A DNA stretch of 24,326 nt, from positions 1 to 24,326 of the IMG/VR virus record IMGVR_UViG_3300031951_001168. One strand, 5' to 3'. A model generated the notes under the pieces. The model saw only the letters and a program-made list of their open reading frames with translations. It ran no database searches and was not told where the DNA came from. This stretch comes from a virus. Positions 1 through 7,034 of the stretch are shown here, in pieces; the stretch's first letter is position 1; each line of letters starts with the position of its first letter. Position numbers and translations under genes: made by a program.

Positions 1-1
1 T

Positions 2-1048
2 AATACATTAGACAAACAATACACAGACCTACTCCAAACAATTTTGGATTATGGTGTTGAAAAGAAAGACAGAACAGGAACTGGAACCAAATCAATCTTT
101 GGTTATACCATCCGTCATAATATGAAAAACGGATTTCCACTTCTTACAACAAAGAAGATGGCTTGGAAGACAATGGTAACTGAACTACTATGGTTCCTAA
201 GAGGTGATACAAACATCAAATACCTTGTTGATAATGGTTGTCATATTTGGGACGGGGACGCTTATAAAGCGTATGTTAAGTATTGGGAACCAAATATTGA
301 ATATATTGATGGTAAAGCTATTCTAACACAAGAAGAATTCATCAACAAAATCAAAACAGATGATGAGTTTACTAAGAAGTGGGGTGATTTAGGACATGTG
401 TACGGCAAGCAATGGAGAAGTTGGGCGATTAATTTAATTGACCCAAACACAATGGAACTTGTACCACCAATAGACCAAATCCAAAATCTAATCAACGAAC
501 TAAAAACAAACCCAGATTCAAGACGACTAATGGTTTCAGCTTGGAATGTAGGTGAATTAGACCAAATGGTTCTTCCACCTTGTCATTATGGATTTCAAGT
601 TTATACAAGAGAGTTGAGTTTTGAAGAAAGGTATGTGATGTATATTGAAAGATTAGACTCTACTATGGTTCCTCTTGATATTAAAGTCCCTAATATACAT
701 CAATATTTCACCGAATTGAATATCCCAACTAGAGCAATCTCTTTAATGTGGAATCAACGAAGTGTAGATACCCTATTGGGACTTCCATTTAATATCGCAT
801 CTTACGGATTACTATTAACAATGATTGCGGATGAAGTGAATATGGTTCCTGATGAATTGATTGGTAACTTGGGTGACACCCATCTTTACCTAAACCATAT
901 TGAACAAGCAAAAGAACAGATTGGTAGAGAACCTTATCCACTACCAAAGGTATCGGTTAGAGATGGTATCCATTGTTCATCGGTTAATGATGTTATCTTG
1001 GAGAACTACCAATCACACCCAACAATTAAAGCACCTTTATCAAATTAA
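2..1048 (+). CDS. thyA: Thymidylate synthase, 5' end outside the window
   Basis: Converts dUMP to dTMP using methylenetetrahydrofolate, feeding dTTP for phage DNA synthesis. The reading frame is open to the left edge: codons from base 2 give a helix (LLQTILDYGVEKKDRTGTGT) matching the usual ThyA N-terminus, so the TTG at 44 is not the start and only a few N-terminal residues are missing. Visible family motifs are DRTGTGT, the folate/dUMP-binding RRLMVSAWNV, the catalytic Cys in LPPCHYGFQ (Cys codon 581-583), QRSVD..LGLPFNIASY and GDTHLYLNH. About 30 residues are inserted between the catalytic Cys region and QRSVD relative to E. coli ThyA; I remember a similar insertion in Bacteroidota enzymes. 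A second insertion of about 50 residues precedes HVYGKQWR, as in Lactobacillus ThyA. The next gene starts 2 nt after the stop. The catalytic residues are present, so it is probably active. Confidence 0.97.
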   Translation, partial: NTLDKQYTDLLQTILDYGVEKKDRTGTGTKSIFGYTIRHNMKNGFPLLTTKKMAWKTMVTELLWFLRGDTNIKYLVDNGCHIWDGDAYKAYVKYWEPNIEYIDGKAILTQEEFINKIKTDDEFTKKWGDLGHVYGKQWRSWAINLIDPNTMELVPPIDQIQNLINELKTNPDSRRLMVSAWNVGELDQMVLPPCHYGFQVYTRELSFEERYVMYIERLDSTMVPLDIKVPNIHQYFTELNIPTRAISLMWNQRSVDTLLGLPFNIASYGLLLTMIADEVNMVPDELIGNLGDTHLYLNHIEQAKEQIGREPYPLPKVSVRDGIHCSSVNDVILENYQSHPTIKAPLSN

Positions 1049-1050
1049 TT

Positions 1051-1422
1051 ATGATATACATTTCATTTAAAAACAAAGATTATTTTAATCCAGATTTACA
1101 CCAACAAATTTTTGATAATATTGACATTTCAATATTAATGTCATCAGATATTATAAATAAAATAAATTATAATGATGACCAAACTGGATACTTAAAATCT
1201 CTAATTAACAAAGTCGATAAATTATTTTGTCTTCCATTTACCGAAGGTGAAATAAGTTATTTTAGTGAACAAGAAATTAAGTTGGCAATTGATTATAACA
1301 TTGAATGTTATTATATTTCATCAGTATTTCCATTCCAATATGAGTTAATAACCGACATTAATAACTACACAATATTAACTTTGGAAGAAACAAATAGAAA
1401 AATTAATCAAGAACTAGGATAA
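1051..1422 (+). CDS. Hypothetical protein, 123 aa
   Basis: I do not recognise this protein. It starts 2 nt after the thymidylate synthase stop, so the two are probably co-transcribed. It is soluble and acidic with no signal peptide or membrane segment. The pattern MIYISFKNKDYF, a central helix-rich part and LPFTEGEISYFSEQEIKLAIDYNIECYYIS resembles an alternating alpha/beta fold in which a predicted strand YYIS follows a helix; this hints at a nucleotide- or sugar-related Rossmann-like domain but there is no diagnostic motif. ATG start, no Shine-Dalgarno sequence, codon use like its neighbours. Confidence 0.75.
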   Translation: MIYISFKNKDYFNPDLHQQIFDNIDISILMSSDIINKINYNDDQTGYLKSLINKVDKLFCLPFTEGEISYFSEQEIKLAIDYNIECYYISSVFPFQYELITDINNYTILTLEETNRKINQELG

Positions 1423-1425
1423 ATT

Positions 1426-1620
1426 ATGACGGAGTTTGAAAAAATATCAAATAAGTTAGTTATCAGTTTGGCGAACATTGCCTACAAAAATGGTGACATA
1501 TCTGACATTGGTAATGAAATTGGTGTTGCAATAGGTGAACATCTGTCAACAGAAGAAGAACTAAATGATTTTATTTCAGGATTGAAACACGGAATATCCC
1601 TAAAGAATGGAACCCACTAA
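1426..1620 (+). CDS. Hypothetical small protein, 64 aa
   Basis: Unrecognised, probably all-helical and acidic: a first helix (MTEFEKISNKLVISLANIAYK), a GD-rich turn and a second amphipathic helix (STEEELNDFISGLKHGISL). It lies 3 nt after the preceding stop and overlaps the next gene by 14 nt, a typical phage operon arrangement. Phages often carry such small proteins as host-interaction factors, but nothing here shows a role. Confidence 0.65.
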   Translation: MTEFEKISNKLVISLANIAYKNGDISDIGNEIGVAIGEHLSTEEELNDFISGLKHGISLKNGTH

Positions 1621-2017
1621 AAAGTATCCTGACAATGTTGTATGGAGTGAGGAAAAGGGTTATTATGCTCATCTTCTTCCATATGCAACAAATGTTGGGT
1701 CGCCAGTAATCATTCCTGAAAATGTATCAACCTGGAAGAACGAGAAGATACTTAAAACAAATCATTACTTTCAAAAAAGATATGATGAAATAAAAGAGGA
1801 ATATCAGAAATTGGTTGACGAGTTTGAGTGGAACAGAATGGTTTATTCTGCTAATTATAACTTCCAACCTGTAATCGGTGAAAGATATTACTTGTATCGT
1901 AGAAATAATGGGGAATATTTCTTATCTTTGATAAAACCAACGGAGTGGAAACAAGAATTCATAGGTGAGTTTGAGTTGGACTCTGATAATAAGTGGAAAA
2001 AAATTGAAACTAAATAA
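1607..2017 (+). CDS. DUF2452-like protein, 136 aa
   Basis: The sequence matches my memory of the DUF2452 family, small cytoplasmic proteins of unknown function found in bacteria and phages. The shared features are LLPYATNVGSPVIIPE near residues 23-38, a central coiled helix (EIKEEYQKLVDEFEWNRMVY) and the strongly conserved block NFQPVIGERYYLYRR near residues 85-99, followed by LSLIKPTEW. The order conserved N-terminal loop, helix, then beta-rich end is as expected, and the length fits a complete family member. It overlaps the gene before it by 14 nt and the GTG-initiated reading of the gene after it by 53 nt. Family assignment is from memory of the pattern; the function is unknown. Confidence 0.7.
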   Translation: MEPTKKYPDNVVWSEEKGYYAHLLPYATNVGSPVIIPENVSTWKNEKILKTNHYFQKRYDEIKEEYQKLVDEFEWNRMVYSANYNFQPVIGERYYLYRRNNGEYFLSLIKPTEWKQEFIGEFELDSDNKWKKIETK

Positions 2018-2624
2018 TAACATACCATACTTCAAATGTTTGATTCGTCAATCTTTTTTCACTAAGAAAGAAGACGATAAAGATATCTTCCACAACGCTT
2101 ATGCGTTTGGAATACAATCAATTCCATCCAAGATATTAACATTCCATGTGATGACTGATTATGGTATGGTAAGGTCTAGAGTTCCACTATCTGAAATATA
2201 TTTGAAGGAACCAAAGAATGATATACCATTCCACTTTAAACAACTTTGGGATTGTTTTGGATATGATGTTTCTGTAACAACTTATGATTTTTTGACAGAG
2301 AATAGATGTGAGGTGCTACTTAGAGACAAAACAAAAATTTGGGCAACCTATTTATTTACTGTTGATTGGTATGAGAATCCTTTTAGTAATGAACCATCGG
2401 ATTATAAGTGCGGTCACATATTAGTTTCAGATGATGGGTATCTGCTATGTATGCCAAACAATAGAATATTTTGGAAAGACTCAAATTGGGTTACAAAAGA
2501 ATTCCCAATCAAACCACAAGATATTAAAGTAGATAACGAACTACCAAGCGTTGAGTCGGTATCTGATAGATGGGTATCAGAAGATTCTGATTCTTTTTAT
2601 TATGAAATTAAAAAAATTGATTAA
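1965..2624 (+). CDS. Hypothetical protein, up to 219 aa; start uncertain
   Basis: A long well-behaved reading frame whose N-terminus is unclear. The GTG at 1965 gives 219 aa but overlaps the preceding gene by 53 nt and yields an odd first 13 residues. The TTG at 2004 (TTG AAA CTA AAT AAT AAC) gives a more natural start, (M)KLNNNIPYFKCLIRQ; the first in-frame ATG is far downstream, near 2151. The body has a beta-rich N-terminal half (SIPSKILTFHVMTDYGMVRSRVPLSEIYLKE) and a Trp/Tyr-rich second half (LLRDKTKIWATYLFTVDWYENPF, GHILVSDDGYLLCMPNNRIFWKD). I have the impression that the IPYFKCLIR...SIPSKILTFH...RVPLS pattern recurs in large T4-related phages, but I cannot name a function. No signal peptide or membrane helix. 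Confidence 0.75.
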   Translation: MSLSWTLIISGKKLKLNNNIPYFKCLIRQSFFTKKEDDKDIFHNAYAFGIQSIPSKILTFHVMTDYGMVRSRVPLSEIYLKEPKNDIPFHFKQLWDCFGYDVSVTTYDFLTENRCEVLLRDKTKIWATYLFTVDWYENPFSNEPSDYKCGHILVSDDGYLLCMPNNRIFWKDSNWVTKEFPIKPQDIKVDNELPSVESVSDRWVSEDSDSFYYEIKKID

Positions 2625-2643
2625 ATTTGTAAAAAATTAAAAT

Positions 2644-2847
2644 ATGGAAAATAATAATTGGGAAGTTAAATGGATTACAAGTGAACTTGTTAAGAGTTTA
2701 GAGTATTGGGAGAAACAAAAGAACGCAAGTATGGAATTATACAAATTGAAAATTTCACCCAAGACAATTTCAATAGACGAAACAATGACCATTGTTCCTT
2801 TTGAACTGAATGGTAAAAGATTAAGAATGATAATAACTGAAGAATAA
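2644..2847 (+). CDS. Hypothetical small protein, 67 aa
   Basis: Unrecognised. A Trp-rich N-terminus ([25 protein letters not shown]) predicts a helix, followed by a short beta-like tail ending RLRMIITEE. The stop codon overlaps the rmlA start by one base (TAATG), pointing to translational coupling and one transcript. The 19-nt gap before it carries a Bacteroidota -7-like TAAATTTG but no convincing -33 element. Confidence 0.65.
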   Translation: MENNNWEVKWITSELVKSLEYWEKQKNASMELYKLKISPKTISIDETMTIVPFELNGKRLRMIITEE

Positions 2848-3719
2848 TGAAAGGAATTATTTTGGCTGGAGGGTCAGGTACTAGACTATACCCTATAACA
2901 ATTGGAGTGACAAAAACTTTGTTACCTGTATACGATAAACCAATGATTTATTACCCACTTTCGACACTTATGTCTATGGGTATTAATGAGGTTCTAATTA
3001 TTTCAACACCACAAGATAAACCAACATTTCAAAATCTGATGGGTGATGGTTCTGAATGGGGAATTAAACTTCATTACGAAATTCAAGAAAAACCTGAAGG
3101 ACTTGCACAGGCATTTATGATTGGTGAGAAGTTTATTGGTGATGATTCGGTTTGTTTAATTTTGGGTGATAATATCTTTTATGGTATTGACACAGATAGA
3201 GTTAAAGAACAGATTCAGGATTTGAAAGGTGGGTTAGTATTTGGGTATCAGGTTAATGACCCGGAAAGGTACGGTGTATTATCTTTTGATAAAAAAGGTA
3301 ATGTCAACGGAATCCAAGAAAAACCAAAGAAACCAAAATCAAATTATGCCGTCCCCGGATTATATTTCTTTGACAATTCAGTTATCAAAGTGGCTTACAA
3401 TGTTAAACCATCGGATAGAGGGGAACTCGAAATAACTGATGTTATCCAACATTACCTAGATTTTGATTTACTCAAGGTTCATAAATTACCTAGAGGTGTT
3501 GCTTGGCTTGATACGGGAACATTTGAATCATTGAATCAGGCTGGACAATACGTTGAAACAATCCAAGAAAGACAAGGATTGATGGTTGGATGTGTTGAAG
3601 AAATTGCATACAATAATAATTGGATTGATTCTGAAAAAGTTTTATATTTTGCTGATAAGTATAAGAAAAACTCTTATGGAAAATACCTCTCAAAAATTAC
3701 AAACCAAGAAACGAATTAA
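2847..3719 (+). CDS. rfbA: Glucose-1-phosphate thymidylyltransferase (RmlA)
   Basis: First enzyme of dTDP-sugar synthesis: dTTP + glucose-1-phosphate gives dTDP-glucose + PPi, in the cytoplasm. At 290 aa it is full length for the family. The nucleotidyltransferase signature [11 protein letters not shown] (residues 8-18) carries the Gly-rich loop and Arg that bind the triphosphate; the Lys after it ([21 protein letters not shown]) is canonical. [21 protein letters not shown] (metal-binding Asp), the second EKP motif, VPGLYFFD and RGELEITDV are all in the expected order, as is the C-terminal block [17 protein letters not shown]. The gene overlaps its upstream neighbour by 1 nt and the next small gene by 44 nt. 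The nearby rmlC and rmlD genes suggest a dTDP-L-rhamnose-type product. No key residue appears to be missing. Confidence 0.97.
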   Translation: MKGIILAGGSGTRLYPITIGVTKTLLPVYDKPMIYYPLSTLMSMGINEVLIISTPQDKPTFQNLMGDGSEWGIKLHYEIQEKPEGLAQAFMIGEKFIGDDSVCLILGDNIFYGIDTDRVKEQIQDLKGGLVFGYQVNDPERYGVLSFDKKGNVNGIQEKPKKPKSNYAVPGLYFFDNSVIKVAYNVKPSDRGELEITDVIQHYLDFDLLKVHKLPRGVAWLDTGTFESLNQAGQYVETIQERQGLMVGCVEEIAYNNNWIDSEKVLYFADKYKKNSYGKYLSKITNQETN

Positions 3720-3882
3720 ATGTGAAGTTAGATTGTCTTCAGAACCATATTTTATGTCTGCAAATTTAAATTTTGACGACCTTGTAATATTGGAAAGAAG
3801 TAATGAATTTTTGAAAGGAACATATCATATGAATTATCTGACTATTAAAATTAATGATGAAATTAAAGAATACATAAAATAA
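3676..3882 (+). CDS. Hypothetical small protein, 68 aa, overlapping the rmlA end
   Basis: Starts at the ATG at 3676 ([20 protein letters not shown]); the frame is open further upstream inside rmlA, but that part is a shadow. The 44-nt overlap with rmlA is long for this genome, so the true start could be later, although no closer ATG precedes the conserved-looking body. The protein has a basic N-terminus, a beta-rich centre ([30 protein letters not shown]) and a C-terminal helix. It ends 1 nt before rmlC, so it belongs to the sugar operon. Function unknown. Confidence 0.6.
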   Translation: MENTSQKLQTKKRIKCEVRLSSEPYFMSANLNFDDLVILERSNEFLKGTYHMNYLTIKINDEIKEYIK

Positions 3883-3883
3883 T

Positions 3884-4363
3884 ATGGAAAAACCTTACGT
3901 TATCGATTCACCAGTATTTGAAGACCATAGAGGTTCATTTACACCACTAAACTTATCTTTATTAGGAAAAGATTGGCTACAGAGTAATGTGTCAGTAAAC
4001 AAAGTTAAAAACACTTTTAGAGGTCTTCATTATCAGAATGGTGAACATGCCCAAGCAAAATTAGTTAAAGTTATCTATGGTAAAATTATTGATTTTGTTG
4101 TTGATTTAAGACCCGATTCTCCTGATTATATGAAATTACAGGAATTTGAAATTAATGTGACAAATGCAATTCTTGTTCCTAGAGGGTTTGCTCACGGGTT
4201 CATTACATTGGAGGATAGAACTATTGTCCAATATTTGGTAGACAATGATTACAATAAAAACGAGGAAGCGACATTATTTTGGTCTGAAGTACCTGAATTA
4301 GTTGAAAAATTTAAAGATGTTGAATTAGTCATATCAGATAAAGACAATCCAAATCTAATTTAA
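3884..4363 (+). CDS. rfbC: dTDP-4-dehydrorhamnose 3,5-epimerase-like cupin (RmlC)
   Basis: Epimerises C3 and C5 of dTDP-4-keto-6-deoxyglucose on the way to dTDP-L-rhamnose. Family features are FEDHRGSFTPL (residues 12-22), RGLHYQ with the catalytic-base His at 49, KLVKVIYGKIIDFVVDLRPDSPDY, VPRGFAHGF with His104, QYLVDNDY aligned with the active-site Tyr region, and SDKD near residue 154 aligned with the Asp of the His-Asp dyad. At 159 aa it is about 20 residues shorter than typical RmlC (about 180), mainly at the C-terminus. A 3-epimerase-only or other dTDP-sugar epimerase cannot be excluded. Its stop overlaps the glycosyltransferase start by 1 nt, indicating coupling. Confidence 0.92.
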   Translation: MEKPYVIDSPVFEDHRGSFTPLNLSLLGKDWLQSNVSVNKVKNTFRGLHYQNGEHAQAKLVKVIYGKIIDFVVDLRPDSPDYMKLQEFEINVTNAILVPRGFAHGFITLEDRTIVQYLVDNDYNKNEEATLFWSEVPELVEKFKDVELVISDKDNPNLI

Positions 4364-5088
4364 TGAAAGTATCGATTAACATTGCTTACTGGCATACTAG
4401 TGAGGATAGATTGACGGCACTTAGATTTGTGTTAGGTAAATTATCTAATTTCTTTTTCGAATTAAAAAAAGAAAATATAGACTTTTCATTTACCATATTT
4501 GATTTTTCAGAGACACCTAAAATTGAGGGAGGGATTCATATCCCCTACCCAGTATCAGAATATCGAAGAGCTGAGAAATTAAACCACGTAATCAAATATA
4601 ACTGTGATAACTTATGTCCTGATATATTTTGTCTATTTGATAGTGATATATTCTTCGATTCTGAAAGTTATCAAGTAATAATTGAACTAATCAAGAACTT
4701 TGATAAAAAGTTTTTTTATGTAGGTTATATATTTGATTTAATATTCAAAGGACAAGTACAATTAGACTTAAAGAATATACAATTAGTCGGTGACTTTTAC
4801 CCAAAGAAAAGAGATGTCTTTGGTTTAGGTGGAGCATTTATGATTGACTTTAATGAATTATTTGATATTGGAGGATATGATGAGAATTTTATTACCTGGG
4901 GAGGTGAGGATGATGATTTGGGGAACAGGTTATCGAGAAAAGGAATCAAAAGGAAAAATCTAAATGCACGATTTTACCACCTACCACACACCCACATTCA
5001 AAAAATTGATTGGAACCAATATAAAAAACAATGTGAGTTGATTATGGTTCACTCAACATTCAAACCATCCAAAATAATCTTTGGGTGA
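4363..5088 (+). CDS. Glycosyltransferase, GT-A fold, galactosyltransferase C-terminal type
   Basis: Transfers a sugar from an activated nucleotide donor. There is an N-terminal Rossmann-like half, a DxD metal/nucleotide-sugar motif in CLFDSDIFFD (Asp93-Ser-Asp95), then GLGGAFMIDFNELFDIGGYDENFITWGGEDDDLGNRL (around residues 154-190). The WGGEDDDL stretch is the acceptor/catalytic signature of the galactosyltransferase C-terminal domain family seen in polypeptide GalNAc-transferase-like and beta-1,4-galactosyltransferase enzymes. No signal or membrane segment, so it should act in the cytoplasm. Its position directly after rmlA and rmlC suggests use of a dTDP-6-deoxysugar, but donor and acceptor (virion protein, DNA base or host glycan) cannot be read from sequence. 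Confidence 0.9.
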   Translation: MKVSINIAYWHTSEDRLTALRFVLGKLSNFFFELKKENIDFSFTIFDFSETPKIEGGIHIPYPVSEYRRAEKLNHVIKYNCDNLCPDIFCLFDSDIFFDSESYQVIIELIKNFDKKFFYVGYIFDLIFKGQVQLDLKNIQLVGDFYPKKRDVFGLGGAFMIDFNELFDIGGYDENFITWGGEDDDLGNRLSRKGIKRKNLNARFYHLPHTHIQKIDWNQYKKQCELIMVHSTFKPSKIIFG

Positions 5089-5099
5089 TATTTATCGAC

Positions 5100-5771
5100 A
5101 TGATATCTAAAGAAGACCAACTAAAGTTAACGTTAATTAATAAAAGACTAAATTCAAGACCAATTAAATTTGACGGAATTGAACTTATACATTATTTAAC
5201 TGAGAATTATTTTCTTGAGTTTGAAATGAAAATAACTAAAGATATTAGTTATTATACTTTTATGATTAAGTCATATATTGAAGAATACATATATGACTTT
5301 TTAAAAAAAATAGGTTTATTAGATAGTGCGGCCACATTCTCAAGAATTTTAAAACGAATTAGATTTCTTTTTGATAACGAATTTTACATTAGTAAAGAAT
5401 TACATGAAAAAATTGATGAAAGTTGTTCCGAAATAACTGAATTTGAACTTAAAACTACTGGAGGGAAAGTATTCAGGTCAGACTGTAGAGTGGATTTCCA
5501 AGAATTTGATACTGATGCTGAATACATTTATATGTTTTTTACTATGGAAATATTAAATCCGTCTATAAATGGGGTACGGACATTAAACCCAGATGAAATA
5601 GTAGAAACTAGATTTTTTCATGATAATTTATATGATAACGAACATGAAACATTTAGTGGACCTTTAAATGTAATTTGGAACGGACCAAAATCTTTATTTA
5701 ATCAAGAAACGGGTAGTATTTCACCACGAGTCTCATACCATTATAGAGGTAAAAGTATTTTTAATGGTTGA
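5100..5771 (+). CDS. Hypothetical protein, 223 aa
   Basis: Unrecognised. I chose the ATG at 5100 (MISKEDQLKLTLINKRL); a GTG at 5085 adds five residues but overlaps the glycosyltransferase gene. The ATATTTAT element seen before many genes here lies at 5088-5095, four bases before this ATG. The protein is helical in the first half (KITKDISYYTFMIKSYIEEYIYDFLKKIGLL) and beta-rich in the second (ELKTTGGKVFRSDCRVDFQEF, YIYMFFTMEILNPSINGVRTLNPDEIVETRFFHD). The LNPDEIVETRFF segment resembles a turn-strand motif but not one I can name. It ends 2 nt from the stop of the convergent minus-strand gene, leaving no room for a terminator. Confidence 0.75.
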   Translation: MISKEDQLKLTLINKRLNSRPIKFDGIELIHYLTENYFLEFEMKITKDISYYTFMIKSYIEEYIYDFLKKIGLLDSAATFSRILKRIRFLFDNEFYISKELHEKIDESCSEITEFELKTTGGKVFRSDCRVDFQEFDTDAEYIYMFFTMEILNPSINGVRTLNPDEIVETRFFHDNLYDNEHETFSGPLNVIWNGPKSLFNQETGSISPRVSYHYRGKSIFNG

Positions 5772-5773
5772 TT

Positions 5774-6289
5774 TTAAAGTTTAACACCAGTGTTATAAAC
5801 TTCATCCCAATTATTCTCCAAACAATAATCTAAGAAATCTTTCGGTGACATTCTGTAAGATTCTTCCAAACCATATACCCAAGACACAAATTCAGAACAA
5901 TACATTTTATCTTGTTCGTGGTTTGATGGTTTTTTATTCCACTTACCTGTTAATAATTCAATCGGTTGTTTGATGATTAGACCTTCAAAATCATAAGCCG
6001 TTAAACCAACCTTACTCATAGCTTTGGTTGCAATTTTTTTCTCAGCGATAGCTTTAGGTCTTCTTGTGACAATATAGTCATATTGATATTCTTTAACCCA
6101 CATATCAAATGGTTTTACATTCACACCATTATTTTGAGCATCAATAATGTAAGGTTCACCCCATATCCAAATAAATAATGCTGTATGATTAATTTCTGAT
6201 TTGGTCGCCCATCTAATCATTTTACTGATTAATTTTTTTCCACGACAATGTAGAACGTCACCTGTTTTGAATTCTGTAATATCCATCAT
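5774..6289 (-). CDS. Permuted NlpC/P60 (YiiX/YebB-like) cysteine hydrolase
   Basis: This 171-aa protein has the hallmarks of circularly permuted papain-like hydrolases of the YiiX group. It opens with FKTGDVLHCRG...LISKMIRWATKSEINHTALFI, where His35 is the expected catalytic His; a middle DAQNNGVNVKPF follows, and a C-terminal KMYCSEFVSWVYG holds the expected nucleophile Cys131. Family members hydrolyse peptide, amide or thioester bonds, often in cell-wall or lipid substrates. No signal peptide is present, so cytoplasmic action or incorporation in the virion is likely. Start chosen at the first of two adjacent ATGs (MMDITEF); the frame extends to a TTG at 6337 but that adds an unlikely hydrophobic tail. 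It is isolated on the minus strand between sugar genes. Confidence 0.85.
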   Translation of the reverse strand: MMDITEFKTGDVLHCRGKKLISKMIRWATKSEINHTALFIWIWGEPYIIDAQNNGVNVKPFDMWVKEYQYDYIVTRRPKAIAEKKIATKAMSKVGLTAYDFEGLIIKQPIELLTGKWNKKPSNHEQDKMYCSEFVSWVYGLEESYRMSPKDFLDYCLENNWDEVYNTGVKL

Positions 6290-6350
6290 AATTATAAATA
6301 TTCTAATAAATTCATTTGACAATAAAGTTAATATCAATTAATTTTATAAT
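6290..6350. promoter_or_regulatory. Divergent regulatory region between the hydrolase and the rmlD-purA pair
   Basis: Sixty-one bases separate the two divergent ATGs. Toward the plus genes, TTTG (6315-6318) is followed after exactly 20 bases by TAATTTTA (6339-6346), one mismatch from the Bacteroidota -7 consensus TAnnTTTG. The same spacing is seen in the two better promoters of this window. Transcription would begin close to the 6351 ATG, giving a very short leader. Toward the minus gene the sense strand reads ATATTTATAATT just before the ATG, the recurrent element of this genome; read on the plus strand this is TATAAATA. Confidence 0.4.
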
Positions 6351-7034
6351 ATGAAAGTCCTTATGTTAGGTGGAACTGGGTTACTTGGTTCCGAATTTAA
6401 AAAAATATCAGATTTTATATTATCAGGTAGAGAAATAGACATCACCATAGAAAGTGAACTATATTCAAAACTAGATACAATTAAACCTGATGTTATTCTA
6501 TTAGCTGCGGCTGAAACTAATTCTGTTAAGATTGATAGTAACCCAATACCTGCGATTGAAACAAACATAAAAGGTCCGGTAAATGTGACAAAATATTGTA
6601 TTGAAAGAAATATCAGATTGGTATATATCTCTTCAGATTATGTTTACGATTCCAAGTCGGATAACCACCAAGAAGATGAACCATTGAAACCTTTTAATCT
6701 ATATGCTTGGACTAAATTGGGTGGAGAGTGTGCGGTAAGGACACATAAAAACTCTTTAATAATTAGAACATCTTTTGGTTCTTCAGACTATCCATATGAG
6801 TTTGCTTATGTGAATAGATTTGTAAGTAAGGATTATGTTGATGTGATTGCTCCTATGATTAAAGATTTAGTATTATCTGACGAAGTCGGGGTCATCAATG
6901 TTGGAACGGGAGAAAAAACATTATATGAACTTGCAAAACAAAGAACACCAAGTGTTAAAGAATTTAGACAAGAAGAAGGTCAAATATTTGTAATGGACAC
7001 AACAAAATTAAGAAAATTTTATTATAAGAAATGA
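6351..7034 (+). CDS. rfbD: Short dTDP-4-dehydrorhamnose reductase-like SDR (RmlD)
   Basis: NAD(P)H-dependent extended short-chain dehydrogenase; RmlD reduces dTDP-4-keto-L-rhamnose to dTDP-L-rhamnose. The nucleotide-binding GGTGLLG is at residues 7-13, followed by KPDVILLAAAETNSVKID (the region where RmlD has DVVINAAAYTxVDxAE), TNIKGPVNV, ISSDYVYD carrying the catalytic Ser/Asp, and YAWTK (Tyr118, Lys122), the catalytic pair. At 227 aa it is 50-70 residues shorter than usual RmlD; the loss is in the C-terminal substrate domain, where RTSFGSSDYPYEFAYVNRF leads quickly to INVGTGEKTLYELA. Substrate specificity may therefore differ. It shares an ATGA overlap (4 nt) with purA, so the two are coupled. 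Confidence 0.85.
   Translation: MKVLMLGGTGLLGSEFKKISDFILSGREIDITIESELYSKLDTIKPDVILLAAAETNSVKIDSNPIPAIETNIKGPVNVTKYCIERNIRLVYISSDYVYDSKSDNHQEDEPLKPFNLYAWTKLGGECAVRTHKNSLIIRTSFGSSDYPYEFAYVNRFVSKDYVDVIAPMIKDLVLSDEVGVINVGTGEKTLYELAKQRTPSVKEFRQEEGQIFVMDTTKLRKFYYKK

Noticed and set aside
44-46. TTG at 44 as the thymidylate synthase start
   Set aside because: Upstream in-frame codons encode the conserved N-terminal helix, so the gene starts outside the window.
2622-2629. TAAATTTG as a Bacteroidota -7 box before the 67-aa gene
   Set aside because: No TTTG at 19-21 nt upstream and it overlaps a stop codon in a tightly packed operon; not counted as a promoter.
3241-3693. Frames inside rmlA on both strands
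   Set aside because: rmlA is intact and full length; the internal frames have no family features.
6293-6300. TATAAATA as a T4 late promoter (also 8851-8858)
   Set aside because: The exact T4 box is found only in these places, and in the other genes the element is in the opposite orientation; the T4 model does not explain the pattern.
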